NCBI GenBank assembly: GCA_017163975.1
Contig: JAFFSR010000082.1
Coordinates: 1,105,001-1,169,000 of the forward strand
DNA length: 64,000 nucleotides
Direction: 5' to 3'
Source: Anastatus disparis
Lineage: Eukaryota > Arthropoda > Insecta > Hymenoptera > Eupelmidae
A program made the position numbers and the translations under genes. Shown here one piece after another: positions 48,085 through 59,360 of the stretch (positions are counted from its first letter, which is position 1; each line of letters begins with the position of its first letter). The notes under the pieces were generated by a model. That model was given only the letters and a program-made list of their open reading frames with translations, searched no databases and was not told where the DNA came from.

Positions 48085-50630
48085 GGTTGTATGGGCTATA
48101 CAGTCTGTGTCAAAAGTTAGTTTTTTAGAAAATCGTCTATATTTTTCGGTAGAAAGTAATTATTCAATTTTTAGCTTAGTAACTTGTTAGATAATATTAA
48201 ACAATCATTTTAAACTTTGTTTTATTTAAATATAATGAATTATTAAGGAGTTATAACATTTTAAAGTTTATAAATTTTACACAAATCTAATGTAATCATA
48301 ATAGTCCGGGCGCTGGGAGGGTTTCCGTGGCCGTTTGAGATCCCCGGTTCTACTAAGGTTTTTCTTAAGTATTTTTACCTGCTGATTACGAATTTTCTGG
48401 GTAGACATCCGCAAAATGCAGAGGAAAAGCGTTACAAGCAATTTTCCGGAAAACTCCGGGAAATTTTCACTTTTTCAGTCGGAAAAAAATTTTTTTAGAA
48501 AAATTGAGTAATTTTAAGAAGAAATTATGATTATAAATTTTTTTGTAAAATGCACCGTTTCCTAGTAAACAATACCTGAAATTTCGGAAAATCACGAAAA
48601 TGGCCATATTCGCGAATTTATAACGAGCAAATGCGCAGAAATTTTTAAACCCAACTAGGCTTAAATTGTTCCTTAATTGATGAACTTTTATGCTAAAGAG
48701 GATAGCAATCATAATTTACAATTACCTTTTAATTATCAGTATGTATTTTACGGCTTTTCCGAAGGCAGTTGGCGCTAAAAAAATGTTTCTGAGTTTCCAT
48801 TAGCCAATCAATATCCCCGGTTCTACCAAAGGTTTTCCTAAGTATTTTTGTCTGCTGATTACGAATTTTTCAGTTAGACATCCGGAAAATTCAAAGGAAA
48901 AGCGTTATGAGCAATTTTCCGGAAAAACTCTTGAAAATTTTCACTTATTCAATCGAGAAAAAAATTTTTCATAAAAATTGAGTGATTCTAAGAAGAAATT
49001 ATGATTATAAATTTTTTTGTAAAATGCACCGTTTCTTAGTAAACAATACCTGAAATTTCGGAAAATCACGAAAATGGCCATATTCGCAAATTTATAACGA
49101 GCAAATGCGTAGACATTTTTAAACCCAACTAGGCTTAAATTGTTCCTTAACTGATGAATTTTTATGATGAAGAGGATAGCAATTACAATTTACAACTACC
49201 TTTTAATTATCAATACGTATTTTAAGGCTTTCCTAAATATAGTTTGCGCTAAAAGAATGTTCAGAAAATAGACGAAATGCTATTAATGAAAAAAAGTTTA
49301 TATGTGTATTTTACTATAAGTATTATAATAATTGATGTTAATATTTTTTAAATATTATTTCTTAGAAACATGAAGATCACCATACTTGTGCTATATAAAT
49401 ATACACTATATAAATAATTGTAAACAATTTTTTTCCCGATTGAATAAGTGAAAATTTTCATGAGTTTTTCCGGAAAGTTGCTCATAACGCTTTTCCTTTG
49501 AATTTTCCGGATGTCTAACTGAAAAATTCGTAATCAGCAGACAAAAATACTTAGAAAAACCTTTGGTAGAACCAGGGATATCGATTGGCTAATGGAAACT
49601 CAGAAACATTTTTTTAGCGCCAACTGCTTTCGGAAAAGCCGTAAAATACATATTGATAATTAAAAAGTAATTGTAAATTGTAATTGCTATCCTCTTCATC
49701 ATAAAAGTTCATCAATTAAGGAACAATTTAAGCCTAGTTGGGTTTAAAAATGTCTACGCATTTGCTCGTTATAAATTCGCGAATATGGCCATTTTCGTGA
49801 TTTTCCGAAATTTCAGGTATTGTTTACTAGGAAACGGTGCATTTTACAAAAAAATTTATAATCATAATTTCTTCTTAAAATTACTCAATTTTTCTAAAAC
49901 AATTTTTTTCCGACTGAAAAAGTGAAAATTTCCCGGAGTTTTCCGGAAAATTTCTTATAACGCTTTTCCTCTGCATTTTGCGGATGTCTACCCAGAAAAT
50001 TCGTAATCAGCAGGTAAAAATACTTAAGAAAAACCTTGGTAGAACCGGGGATCTCAAACGGCCACGGAAATCCTCCCAGCGCCCGGACTATAAATAATAA
50101 TGCCAAACTTTCAAAAATGATTTTATTTGACTGCAACAAATTTTATTTTGTTCAGTTTAAAATTTAGAACCTATTGACGAGGATGGAATTTTTATTTTTA
50201 TTTTTTATTTAAATTTATTGCTAATTTTCTATGATAAAACAGTAAGTACCGTCTGAGACATATACATTTTTTCGCAGAAAATTAGCAATAAATTTAAATA
50301 AAAAATAAAAATCAAAATTCCATCCTCGTCAATAGATTCTAAATTTTAAACTGAACAAAATAAAATTTGTTGCAGTCAAATAAAATCATTTTTGAAAGTT
50401 TGGCATTATTATTTATGATTACATTAGATTTGTGTAAAATTTATAAACTTTAAAATGTTATAACTCTTTAGTAATTCATTATATTTAAATAAAACAAAGT
50501 TTAAAATGATTGTTTTAATATTATCTAATAAGTCACTAAGCTAAAAATTAAATAATTACTTTCTACCGAAAAATATAGACAATTTTCTAAAAAACTAACT
50601 TTTGACACAGACTGTATAGCCCATACAACC
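48085..50630. mobile_element. Palindromic element with TTAA target duplication
   Basis: Flanked by TTAA at 48081-48084 and 50631-50634. The ends are inverted repeats beginning GGTTGTATGGGCTATACAG. The whole element (about 750 bp once the nested insertion is removed) is a palindrome centred near 50245. The left arm is interrupted at 48302-50090. A TTAA duplication suggests piggyBac-type mobilisation. No ORF. Confidence 0.8.
48302..50090. mobile_element. Foldback element with TAA duplication, nested
   Basis: 1,789 bp beginning TAGTCCGGGCGCTGGGAGG, with its inverse at the end, flanked by TAA (48299-48301 and 50091-50093). The mirror arm of the host palindrome (near 50415) shows the empty TAA site. 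Inside, a segment of about 450 bp occurs twice directly (48330-48780 and 48812-49255) and again in inverse orientation (49430-50060). TAA with TIRs suggests PIF/Harbinger type. ORFs of 81 aa are by-products. Confidence 0.8.
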
Positions 50631-50663
50631 TTAAACATTGAAACAAGAATAACAAAAAAGAGA

Positions 50664-52264
50664 ATGAATAAAAAAGACTTATATAATATCTTAATAGCTA
50701 TTTTAAATGTGGCTCTCCTTCGTGAACCACAAATAAAACTATTTTGTAACTATGCATGGCGCAAAAATTTAAAAACTTGCTCTATAAATGAGCTGTTAAA
50801 AAAGATTAAATTCATCATAGGACTTTGCGGGTTTCGTACTTCAGCCTATATGTTTAAGCGAAATATTTTTACCGATAATCAAATACTTGATATAGTTGGT
50901 CGTTGTATTAAGAGCAGAGGAATGCAAGATGCACCTCAAGTCAGACATCTCATGTTACATCATCGTGTCACTACAGGTAAGTTATGCATATTTTCTATCA
51001 TGAATCCAATAACATATCTAAAAGTGTATTTTAAAATCACGAAATCGTAGCCAATAATCGTTCAATAATCTATATCTTTTTTATTTACCACCGGAGAATT
51101 TCGCGGCATAAGACTTTTATGTTGTAAATAAAAGAATATATCCAAAAATATGTTTTACTAAAAAATATTGATTGCCAATATCGAACTAATACTCGATAAC
51201 TTACTTATTTACGGTCAAAAAATTTTGCAAGCTAATACTTTTATGTTGTAAATACAATGATAAATCCAAAAATATATTTTACAAAAAAATATCGATTTCC
51301 AATATCGGATCAATAATCTATAGATTTTTCATTTATGGTCGGAGAATTTCGCAAGATAAGACTTTTTTGTTGAAAATAAAATAATAAATACAAAAATATG
51401 TTTTACAAAAAATTGATTTCCAATATCGGGCCAATACTCGATAACTTACTTATTTACGGTCATAAAATTTTGCAAGCTAATACTTTTATGTTGTAAATAC
51501 AATCATAAGCCCAAAAATATGTTTCACAAAAAAATACCGATTTCCAATATCGGATCAATAATCTATAGATTTTTTATTTATGGTCGGAGAATTTCGCGGG
51601 ATAAGACTTTTGTTGTAAATAAAATAATAAATCCAAAAATATATTTTACAAAAAAATATTGATTTTCGATATTGGACCAATACTCGATAACTTACTTATT
51701 TACGGTCAAAAAATTTTGCAAGCTAATACTTTTATTTTGTAAATACAATGATAAATCCAAAAATATGTTTTACAAAAAAATATCGATTTCCAAAATCGGA
51801 TCAATAATCTATAGATTTTTTATTTATGGTCGAAGAATTTCGCGGGATGAGACTTATTTGTTTAAAATAGTGTAACTTTGATAGATATGATATTAAAAAA
51901 TTTTCAGACCTGCAAAACATGATGAAGGACAGTGGCGGGGATGAATTACTGATGAATCTTCTGTCAGCAGAAGAACAGCTGCTTAGTTCGAGAGATCCTG
52001 CACTACTGTCACCCACCAAAGAAGTACGAGAAGTTATAAATTCGTTAGATGATCACGTGATTTATGATCATAATACTCCAAACACGATATTGGAGGGGGT
52101 AATTGCTGATACTACAGCACCACCACGGCCTAATGAACCGTTGCCTGGTTGCTCTCACTGGAATGACCAGGATGCACAAACGTCGAATAAAATAGTTTCA
52201 CCTGAAACTACATTATCTGCAATATCGACACCAGGTACAGAAGATTTCGACTATTGAGATGTAT
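50664..52264 (+). CDS. Putative upstream exons of Polinton B PolB, or a separate gene
   Basis: Exon 1 (50664-50976) encodes about 104 aa starting MNKKDLYNILIAIL and ends at CAG|GTAAGT. Exon 2 starts at 51908 after TTTTCAG and keeps frame (NMMKDSGGDELL, then LPGCSHWNDQ). An in-frame TGA occurs at 52255. A weak donor at 52265 with an acceptor at 52314 would continue in frame into PolB; a stronger donor at 52261 would not. The 931-bp intron holds tandem repeats. I recognise no domain; it may be the polymerase N-terminus or an unrelated small gene. Confidence 0.4.
51062..51890. repeat. Tandem repeat, alternating ~121-bp monomers (243-bp dimers)
   Basis: TACTCGATAACTTACTTATT recurs at about 51189, 51432 and 51677, giving a 243-245-bp period made of two related halves that share TAAATCCAAAAATATGTTTT and GATTTCCAATATCG words. 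The array fills the putative PolB intron. Confidence 0.85.
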
Positions 52265-52316
52265 GTAATTATATAATTGTATTAATTCCTATATATTACT
52301 GCTCGGTATTATAGAC

Positions 52317-55300
52317 GAATGTCTTCAACAGGGAGATGGTACTTCTGCTCAGGAACACATTACCATTCATGAAGAAACTTCACGATATTACAAACAGTTT
52401 AAGCTTCAAGGGTGACAATTAAGAGTGTCGATATTACCTCCACCAGCTAATGCAAATGTATATAGCTGGTTGGAGGCTGCTATAAACGATTTATATCGTC
52501 ACGTGTGTGAATATGCACAACCATCAGATTATATTGGCATGACTATAAACTCTGAATGTTTTGTGCACGGGCCTCTATGGATTTCTTTTAGACTGCTTCG
52601 TGATTTTTCAACGGTAGATTTACTAGAACTGATAGCTAGTATAGCACAGAGTAATGATGATTTCGAAATTGACGATGTTTTGAATGTTAAAGTCAGTACT
52701 GTGACTAAACCAGAGGGCTGGGGTCGTGTGTCTCTCACTAGCGAATCAGTTTTTAAGAAATCCATTCTAAATATTGAAAATAGCGACAGTCTTCGTCTTC
52801 CACGCTCGCTACTCGCTGCTCACGTATACGCCATACGTGGTCAAACGCGTAGTGGAATTTTCCATGACAGATGGAATATAATAAGACATCATACAGCACA
52901 ATATCAGAAAGTGCAAGCATTGAAACTTGTAAGAGCTGCGAGAGTAACGATACTTGAGACGGGCTGTGGTATAGAGGAGATTAAATTATTTCAAGAATAT
53001 TATGCACTCTTTGGAGTCGCAATCGTTGTTTATTTATTTCAAAATTTTGCTCGTGGATATAGACCGCTTTACGATGGCACACGTTTCGTACACGACGTTG
53101 GTAATGTCGTTAGACATACTCTAAATATCATGTATTATGAGAATTCCAGACATTACCAGCCAATTTTAAATTTACTCGCAGCGGCTGGGAGTCGAGGCTA
53201 GTGTATACCTTGCAATAAAAAATTTAGTCATACGAAAAATCATAAATGTGAACAAAAATGCTATAAATGTTTACAGAAGCCTCCTTGTGATATAAATCAG
53301 GAAAAAATAAAATGCTTTCAATGTAGCAGAGATTTTTACGGCACCGTTTGTTTTGAAAATCATATAAATTCAAAATCTTTCGATTGTTCGGTCGGTATGC
53401 GAGAGTATAAAAATTTGTCGTGTATGTAGCAAAAAACAGTGCGCATCAACGATAACGAACCACACGATTGATACCATACGATATTTTGTAAAATATGTAA
53501 TGGTAAAAGACCAATAGAACATCTTTGTTACATGTGACCTATTGTCGATAAAAAAGGATTCATGATGAATAAAAAAACAATTCTTTATTTATTTTATGAT
53601 TTTGAGACTCAGCAATCAGAGAGCATTTTAGGCTGTGAGGCTGAAAAAGTAAGGCTGCATGTACCAAATTTATGTGTTGTCCAGCAAGTGTGTAGTTACT
53701 GTTTAAACGATGAAAATGTATAAAATTCTTGCGAAGTATGTGGATTGCGCGAGTATGTGTTTGAAATTGACCCCGTGAAACAGCTAGTCGATTTGGCCTT
53801 GGCACCAAGAAAAAATTTCAAACAAATCGTTTGTATAGCACACAATGCGCAGGGTTTTGATGCACAATTTATTCTTAAACATTTAACAGAACGTAAAGAT
53901 CTCAGAAATAAGCCAAATGTAATTTTAAACGGGTCAAAAATAATCATAATGGAAATTTTATCGGTTAAATTCATAGATAGTTTGAATTATCTACATATGG
54001 GTTTAGCTGCACTACCAAAAGCTTACGGTCTTGTTAATATCGAGAAAGGTACGTTCCCTCATCTTTTTAATACACCGTAAAATCAGAATTACGTGGGAGA
54101 AATGCCACCGATGTGCACTTTTTCGCCAGATTCGATGAAGATCGAAGAGCGACGCGAATTTATGCAGTGGTATAACGAAAAAAAACTGAAAATTATATAT
54201 TCAATTTTAGAAATGCAATTATAAAATACTGTAAGCAAGATGTAAAAATTTTACGTTTAGCATGTCTGGCTTTTCGCAAGACCTTCATCGAATGTGGTAA
54301 TACAGATCCATTTGTAGAGTGCGCCACCATCGCATCTTCTTGCGTGTGTATGGAAAAAAATTTTTAGAAAAAGATACAATAGGTATTATACCTCAAGGTG
54401 GTTATAGACAAGCAAAATAAACAGTCTATGAAGGCGATGCGATGATTGTGCTGGATGGAAAATGTGCTGAATCGACAAATTCAGTATACCGTTCGTGCAC
54501 GAGAAAAGAGGCTTCCCGAAGGCCCTCTAGTGGACGGATATTGCGTACTTGAAAATGGAAAGAAAATCGTTTTACAATTTCACGGGTGTTATTGGCATGG
54601 TTGTGTCTGGTGTTACACAATAAACCGAGACTCGAGGCTCGTAAACAGTGAAAATATGGAGGAACGTTTTGAGAGAACCGCGCGGATATCGGAAAAAATA
54701 CGAGCCCATGGTTATGAACTTATCGAAAAGTGGGAGTGTGATTTCGATCGAGAGTACTCGGAAAACGAGAATATAAGGTCGTACATTGAAGATAAGACAC
54801 GAAAATGGCACGCGCCGTTAAATCCTCGAGAAGCATTTTTTGACGGGCGAACGGGCAATACAGTCAAAATTTACGATGCAAAAGAGGGTGAGAAAATAAA
54901 ATACGTGGACGTATGTTCATTATATCCATATATCTGTAAATACGATCGATATCCCATTGGTCATCCAACTCTCTACGTGGACGAGGATGAGTGTCGCTCT
55001 CTGGTGGGTCCAACGAATGATATAAGTCACGTTGAAGGTCTTACTAAATGTGAAGTATTGCCGCCGCGAAATTTATATCATGCTGTACTTCCCGTTAAAA
55101 TGCATAATAAGCTTTTGTTTCCACTGTGTCAAACATGTGCTGAATTAATGTATACCGCAGATTGTGACCATGAAAATCCTTATGATCGTGTTTTTATCGG
55201 TACATGGGTTTCTGACGAGTTGAGAAAAGCTGTTCAGATGGGCTATATCGTCCGAAAAATATTTGAAATATGGTCTTATAAAATTACTCAGTACAACAAA

Positions 55301-56224
55301 GCCACGGGTCAGAGTGGTCTATTTCCAACTTATATCGATAAATTTTTTGCTGAGAAAACGTACGCGTCGGGTTACCCTTTGGATTGTGCTGACGGTGACG
55401 AAAACGCGATTGCTCGATATATTGAGGAATTTGTGCAACAAGAGGGCATAAAATTAGATAGAAATCGAATAAAATATAACGCTAGTCTGAGATCTGTGGC
55501 AAAACTCTGTTTAAACTCATTGTGGGGTAAATTTGGTCAACGAGAAAATATGCCAAAGACCGAAGTGGTGGATGATCCACAGAGGTTGTTTAAATTACTC
55601 TGTAGTGCTGAGAGCGAGGTTGACTCAATTTTACCGATCGACGATACGACAATTTACGTATGCTGGCACAACACAGAAGCGACTGTCGAGTCATCGGCAT
55701 TATGTAACGTTATCGTTGCCGCTTATACCATAGCCTTGGCGCGCTTAAAACTTTACGAAGAATTGCAACCGTTGGGTGAACGTGTATTGTATTACGATAC
55801 TGACTCTATTGTGTATGTAAGTCGCGTGGGTGAGTACGATGCAAAAACAGGGCCGTTCTTGGGTGACTTGACCGACGAATTGGCCTGTTATGGTCTTGGC
55901 ACAACTATCACATCATTCGTCTCTGGTGGACCCAAATTTTACGGATATAAATATTTGACACTAGATGGCGTTGAAGGATGTGTTTGCAAAATCAAGAATA
56001 TAAGACTTAATTCGTCGGTGAGTCAGAAAATAAACTTTGATTCCATACGAAATCTTATTACTGGTGAAATACTGCCACTTTTTGCAAACTATGACGCTAT
56101 TAGACGCACACGGTTTCACGATGTTATAACACGACCTGAATGTAAAATATGCAAGCCCGTGTACTCAAAGAGACGATTTGTAAATAACGAGATTAGCTAT
56201 CCATACGGTTATAAATCTAATTAA
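52317..56224 (+). pseudogene. Polinton B protein-primed DNA polymerase B
   Basis: The frame opens after a splice acceptor at 52314. The N-terminal domain (RVSILPPPANANVYSWLE, IMYYENSRHYQPILNL) is followed by a Cys-rich zinc region (53200-53540), exonuclease motifs LFYDFETQQ (53590), AHNAQGFDAQFIL (53840) and YCKQDV (54230). From 54446 an open 592-codon stretch holds the polymerase: FHGCYWHGC, DVCSLYPYICKY, LCLNSLWGKFGQR and YYDTDSIVY. Stops lie near 52413, 53199, 53428 and 53720 and more to 54420, with frameshifts near 54190 and 54500. The adintovirus-like order separates it from PolB A. Confidence 0.88.
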
Positions 56225-56269
56225 ATAATAAATAAATGTTGATATATTATTACAGAAGTAAAAATATTA

Positions 56270-56305
<36 letters not shown>

Positions 56306-56386
56306 TTATAGAATTAAGACAAAAACAATTTTGTAATAAATTTCATAATTTATTGAAATTAGAACTAATATAACAGAATAATAAAT

Positions 56387-56601
56387 TTATTTTATGTTAA
56401 TTAAGTAGTCGTCAATTTTTTTCATAATTATAGGTTCCAGAATAATCTTCATTCTTTTCACTCTCATTTTAAATCTCTCTCTGTCACGAGCCGCTTGCTC
56501 CCACTCTCCACGTCGTGCTGCACGACTCGCATAATCCCACACGCGATCACGTGAATATCCGGTTTACCTTCCTTGAAATGCACCTTTTTTGTTTGATTCA
56601 T
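56387..56601 (-). pseudogene. Small charged protein, antisense to PolB B
   Basis: From ATG 56601 the frame reads MNQTKKVHFKEG. After a one-base loss near 56563 the next frame continues RDRVWDYASRAARRGEWEQ and a helical, Arg/Lys-rich tail to a TAA at 56387. The total of about 71 aa is mostly helix. I recall small proteins with a WDYASRAARRGEW-like block in other elements of this lineage; role unknown. It converges on PolB and diverges from the ATPase. Confidence 0.5.
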
Positions 56602-57002
56602 TATTATTATTATTTTTTCTGCAAGAGACGGATAATTACCACACTTCCTCACGACAAGTCTCAATAAAATTTTATCAAAATTTAATAATTTGAGTCTTTA
56701 ATGAATTTTTTGTTAAAATTTGATTACCTTTGCTCAAATTTGTTAACTATAACTTATTTATTTTCACGATACCAAAACTTGTACAGCACTAACCTATAAA
56801 TACTGCTGCTTTTACTTTTATACTGGAAATGTGGGGGTGACGAGCAGAGTGTGGTGGTGGTGGTGGTGGTGGTGGTGGTGGGAGGTACAAGTAGTGATGG
56901 TGACGACCGCCACCGCCCCCCACTCTTGCTCATCACTACTAATTATCGTATATGTAGAGTGGTTCGAGGATGTGATGAGGTTAGTAGTAGAAGTTTAGCA
57001 GC
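56602..57002. other. Divergent intergenic region with GGT repeat
   Basis: Contains a TATAAATA at about 56793 (plus strand), a (GGT)n run at 56853-56880 and a C-rich stretch at 56905-56925. It probably holds promoters for the ATPase cluster and the small minus-strand gene. Confidence 0.45.
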
Positions 57003-57029
57003 GGCGGTAATATAGACGTCTACAGGTGG

Positions 57030-57698
57030 GTGCATCCGTGGACTTTGATGATTTGTGGACCCAGCTCGTGTGGTAAAACAGTATTTGTGAAGAATTTTTT
57101 GCATCACATTGATCGCATGAGTGATACAAAATTCAAGCGTATACTCTTGTATTATACCGAGTGGCAGGCAATTTACAAGGAGTTGGGTGAGGGAATCGAA
57201 TTTCACGAGGGTTTACCAAAGAGCGAAGATTATGCCAATGATCCACGAGCAAAACTCTTGATTCTCGACGATCTGATGAGAGAATCGTCCAGCAGAGTAG
57301 TCAATCTCTTTACCAAAGGCAGTCATCACAATAACTTGAGCGTCATCTTTATCTCGCAAAATCTCTTTCATCAAGGTCAGCGAGAAATCTCTCTAAACTC
57401 TAATTACATCGTGGTATTTAAAAATCCGCGCGATCAAGCGCAAATAAATCATCTGGTGCGTCAAGTTTGCCCCGAGGAGCCTCGTTTTTTGCAAAAGGCA
57501 TATCTCGATGCCACAGCAGAACCACACGGCTATTTGTTCATAGATCTGAAACAGGGTACGCCTGAAAATGTGAGATTTCGTACTTGTATATTTCCGTTTG
57601 ACAAACATCAGTACGTTTATGTGCCTCGTTGCACGCCTATGAAAGCTGGTGCTCGCTCGAATAATGTACCAGTTGTGCGATTGTTATGGAGCCGGTAA
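57030..57698 (+). CDS. Polinton B packaging ATPase
   Basis: A 222-aa open frame with Walker A CGPSSCGKT near the N-terminus, Walker B KLLILDDL (about residue 78) and a sensor-like IFISQN. Length and motifs match the A32/FtsK-HerA packaging ATPases of Polintons and adintoviruses. No ATG precedes Walker A: the frame is open back to about 56991 and the start is given at a GTG, so the real start may have been lost or lie in an upstream exon. No internal breaks. It is the first gene of a tightly packed plus-strand cluster. Confidence 0.8.
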   Translation: MHPWTLMICGPSSCGKTVFVKNFLHHIDRMSDTKFKRILLYYTEWQAIYKELGEGIEFHEGLPKSEDYANDPRAKLLILDDLMRESSSRVVNLFTKGSHHNNLSVIFISQNLFHQGQREISLNSNYIVVFKNPRDQAQINHLVRQVCPEEPRFLQKAYLDATAEPHGYLFIDLKQGTPENVRFRTCIFPFDKHQYVYVPRCTPMKAGARSNNVPVVRLLWSR

Positions 57699-58033
57699 GA
57701 CGTAGTCGTAGCAGCAGACCAATTCCAGAAAAGTACTGGACTCAGCTACATTTCTTGTGGAAAAGCGAACTCTATAAAGTTAAGGCTATAGTACGCGAAG
57801 CAAATTCTAAACTTATAACGTAAATTTGCGAGTGTGCTTTGAAAACTTTACGTGGAAATATTCCACTCAGCAAGTATTATAAGAGACAATTGCAAAAATT
57901 CGCAGCTCTGTTGCGGAAACTCGCTAAACTGGGTAGTTTAAAGGTAAAAAGGAAATTGATGGTAAAATCAGCATATTTACTGCGGCTAATTGTGAAACCT
58001 GTTTTATCGGCATGGAGTACGCAAGAAAAATGA
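57686..58033 (+). pseudogene. Small basic protein after the ATPase
   Basis: ATG 57686 overlaps the ATPase end by 13 bp. The frame encodes PVRRSRSRPIPEKYW, then LRGNIPLSKYYKRQLQKF and a basic helix, ending in a hydrophobic tail (LLRLIVKPVL). The LRGN-PLS--K-R block recurs at this position in related elements in my recollection. One in-frame TAA lies at 57821-57823. A structural or nucleic-acid-binding role is a guess from the charge. Confidence 0.5.
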
Positions 58034-58854
58034 TTTTAGTACCGCAAGAGTGCTTGGAGCAACAGCATCAGCAGCAACAGCATGACGTAGCAACTACCAA
58101 TCATACAACACCAGCATCCAGTGTCCAGACACCTGGTACAGCCACGACACGCCTTGACGAGAAAATGAGTAAAATTTTACATTCTGCGGATGATGAGCGC
58201 CAAAAATGTTTGCAATATCAGCAAATCTTGCAGCGTTACTTGCATCTAAGAGGGGAGGAGAAGGATGAGAGTGGGGGTATAATACGTCCACACGAGACAA
58301 CATTATTAGAAACGGGAACGACAATGGATAGAGGCAATAAAGACGAAATCGACGACAAACAGATTATCGAGTCGGTACCGCAGAAATTTCGAAACAATGC
58401 TAGACATCTCATTAGATACTCGCGACAAGCTGGTAATATTGAATGGGATAGTCGTGGTATAATCAAACTAGATGGCGCTGTTGTCGAGGGTACTAATATT
58501 GTCGATTTGGTGAACGAGGCTATGAGAAGTAAAAAAAGACCACCACCATGCGGATACAAACAGTTTGCACGCGTCTTGCGACAAGTTAGTATACCTCGAG
58601 AATTCATTGGTAACGATCAACTGTGGCGTAAGATTGCATCTCATAGCGCTGACTCATCGCCGTCATCGTCGTCAGAAAACGAAGGTTATTATACTTCAAC
58701 AGCTTTTAGTCAGACGAACGTAAAGGAGAAAGAAGTTGAGAATGCGAAAAAGCGTAAAAAAGTTGGTAGCGAGTTGGCAGCTACGCCATCAACCCCTGCA
58801 AAATCGTCTCAAACAGCTAAAATGGAACCGTATGTGAAAGCATGGAAGAAGTGA
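58012..58854 (+). CDS. Polinton B conserved protein (DUF8207 counterpart)
   Basis: 280 aa with an N-terminal RKMILVPQECL, a Gln/Thr-rich linker, a helix (LQYQQILQRYLHLR), a core with HLIRYSRQAGNIEWDSRG and GTNIVDLVNEAM, then PREFIGNDQLW and a Ser/Lys-rich tail. A NIVDLVN motif followed by a short all-alpha domain marks a protein found between ATPase and integrase in this lineage, in the same place as the DUF8207 gene of Polinton A. Role unknown. The frame is intact; the start overlaps the preceding stop and the end overlaps the PLA2 gene start. Confidence 0.6.
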   Translation: MEYARKMILVPQECLEQQHQQQQHDVATTNHTTPASSVQTPGTATTRLDEKMSKILHSADDERQKCLQYQQILQRYLHLRGEEKDESGGIIRPHETTLLETGTTMDRGNKDEIDDKQIIESVPQKFRNNARHLIRYSRQAGNIEWDSRGIIKLDGAVVEGTNIVDLVNEAMRSKKRPPPCGYKQFARVLRQVSIPREFIGNDQLWRKIASHSADSSPSSSSENEGYYTSTAFSQTNVKEKEVENAKKRKKVGSELAATPSTPAKSSQTAKMEPYVKAWKK

Positions 58855-59360
58855 TGGAGGGGGTGGAGAAGGAGGAGGAGGAGGAGGGAGAGAAAACTGG
58901 TACTTTTATAGAGCAATTGATTTCAGTTGTACCCTTTGAAATGCATCTGCCAGGCTACCAGTTTCTCGGCCCTGGCACACATCTCGAAGAGCATCTCAGA
59001 CGTGGTCAGAGAGGAAAAAAACCTCTTGACAATGCCTGTCTGGAGCACGATATTTCATATTCAAATAAAAAAATAACGAATTATATAAAAGCTGACAGAC
59101 TGCTGGCTGAACGAGCATTTTCACGCATGCTCTCGGAGACTGCGGATGGTAATGAAAAGACTGCAGCTGGTATTACTGTTTCGTGCATGATCAGCAAAAT
59201 TGCGTTTGAAAAATTTTTGAAACGCATTAAAAATACATTTAAAAGTCAGCAAAAGAAAGAGAGAAAGCTAATTTATAAGAGGAAGAGGAGTAATGAGAAA
59301 GAAGGAGAAAAGGAAAAAGGAGAAAAGGAAGAAGGAGACGTCAAAGCCGGACGGTCTTGA
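58842..59360 (+). CDS. PLA2-domain protein, Polinton B
   Basis: 172 aa. After an acidic N-terminus it has LPGYQFLGPGT (calcium-binding loop, YxGPG type) and NACLEHDISYS, whose His-Asp is the phospholipase A2 catalytic pair. A helical segment and a Lys/Glu-rich tail follow. The arrangement matches parvovirus VP1-type PLA2 domains reported in adintoviruses, where the enzyme is thought to breach endosomes. Unlike its counterpart in Polinton A, the frame is intact. Confidence 0.75.
   Translation: MEEVMEGVEKEEEEEGEKTGTFIEQLISVVPFEMHLPGYQFLGPGTHLEEHLRRGQRGKKPLDNACLEHDISYSNKKITNYIKADRLLAERAFSRMLSETADGNEKTAAGITVSCMISKIAFEKFLKRIKNTFKSQQKKERKLIYKRKRSNEKEGEKEKGEKEEGDVKAGRS

Noticed and set aside
48467..50139. 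Two 81-aa minus-strand ORFs with similar features
   Set aside because: They fall in inverted and direct copies of the same foldback and are not conserved as proteins.
51062..51890. Regular repeats considered as a CRISPR array
   Set aside because: Units are contiguous tandem copies of ~121 bp without unique spacers, in eukaryotic DNA.
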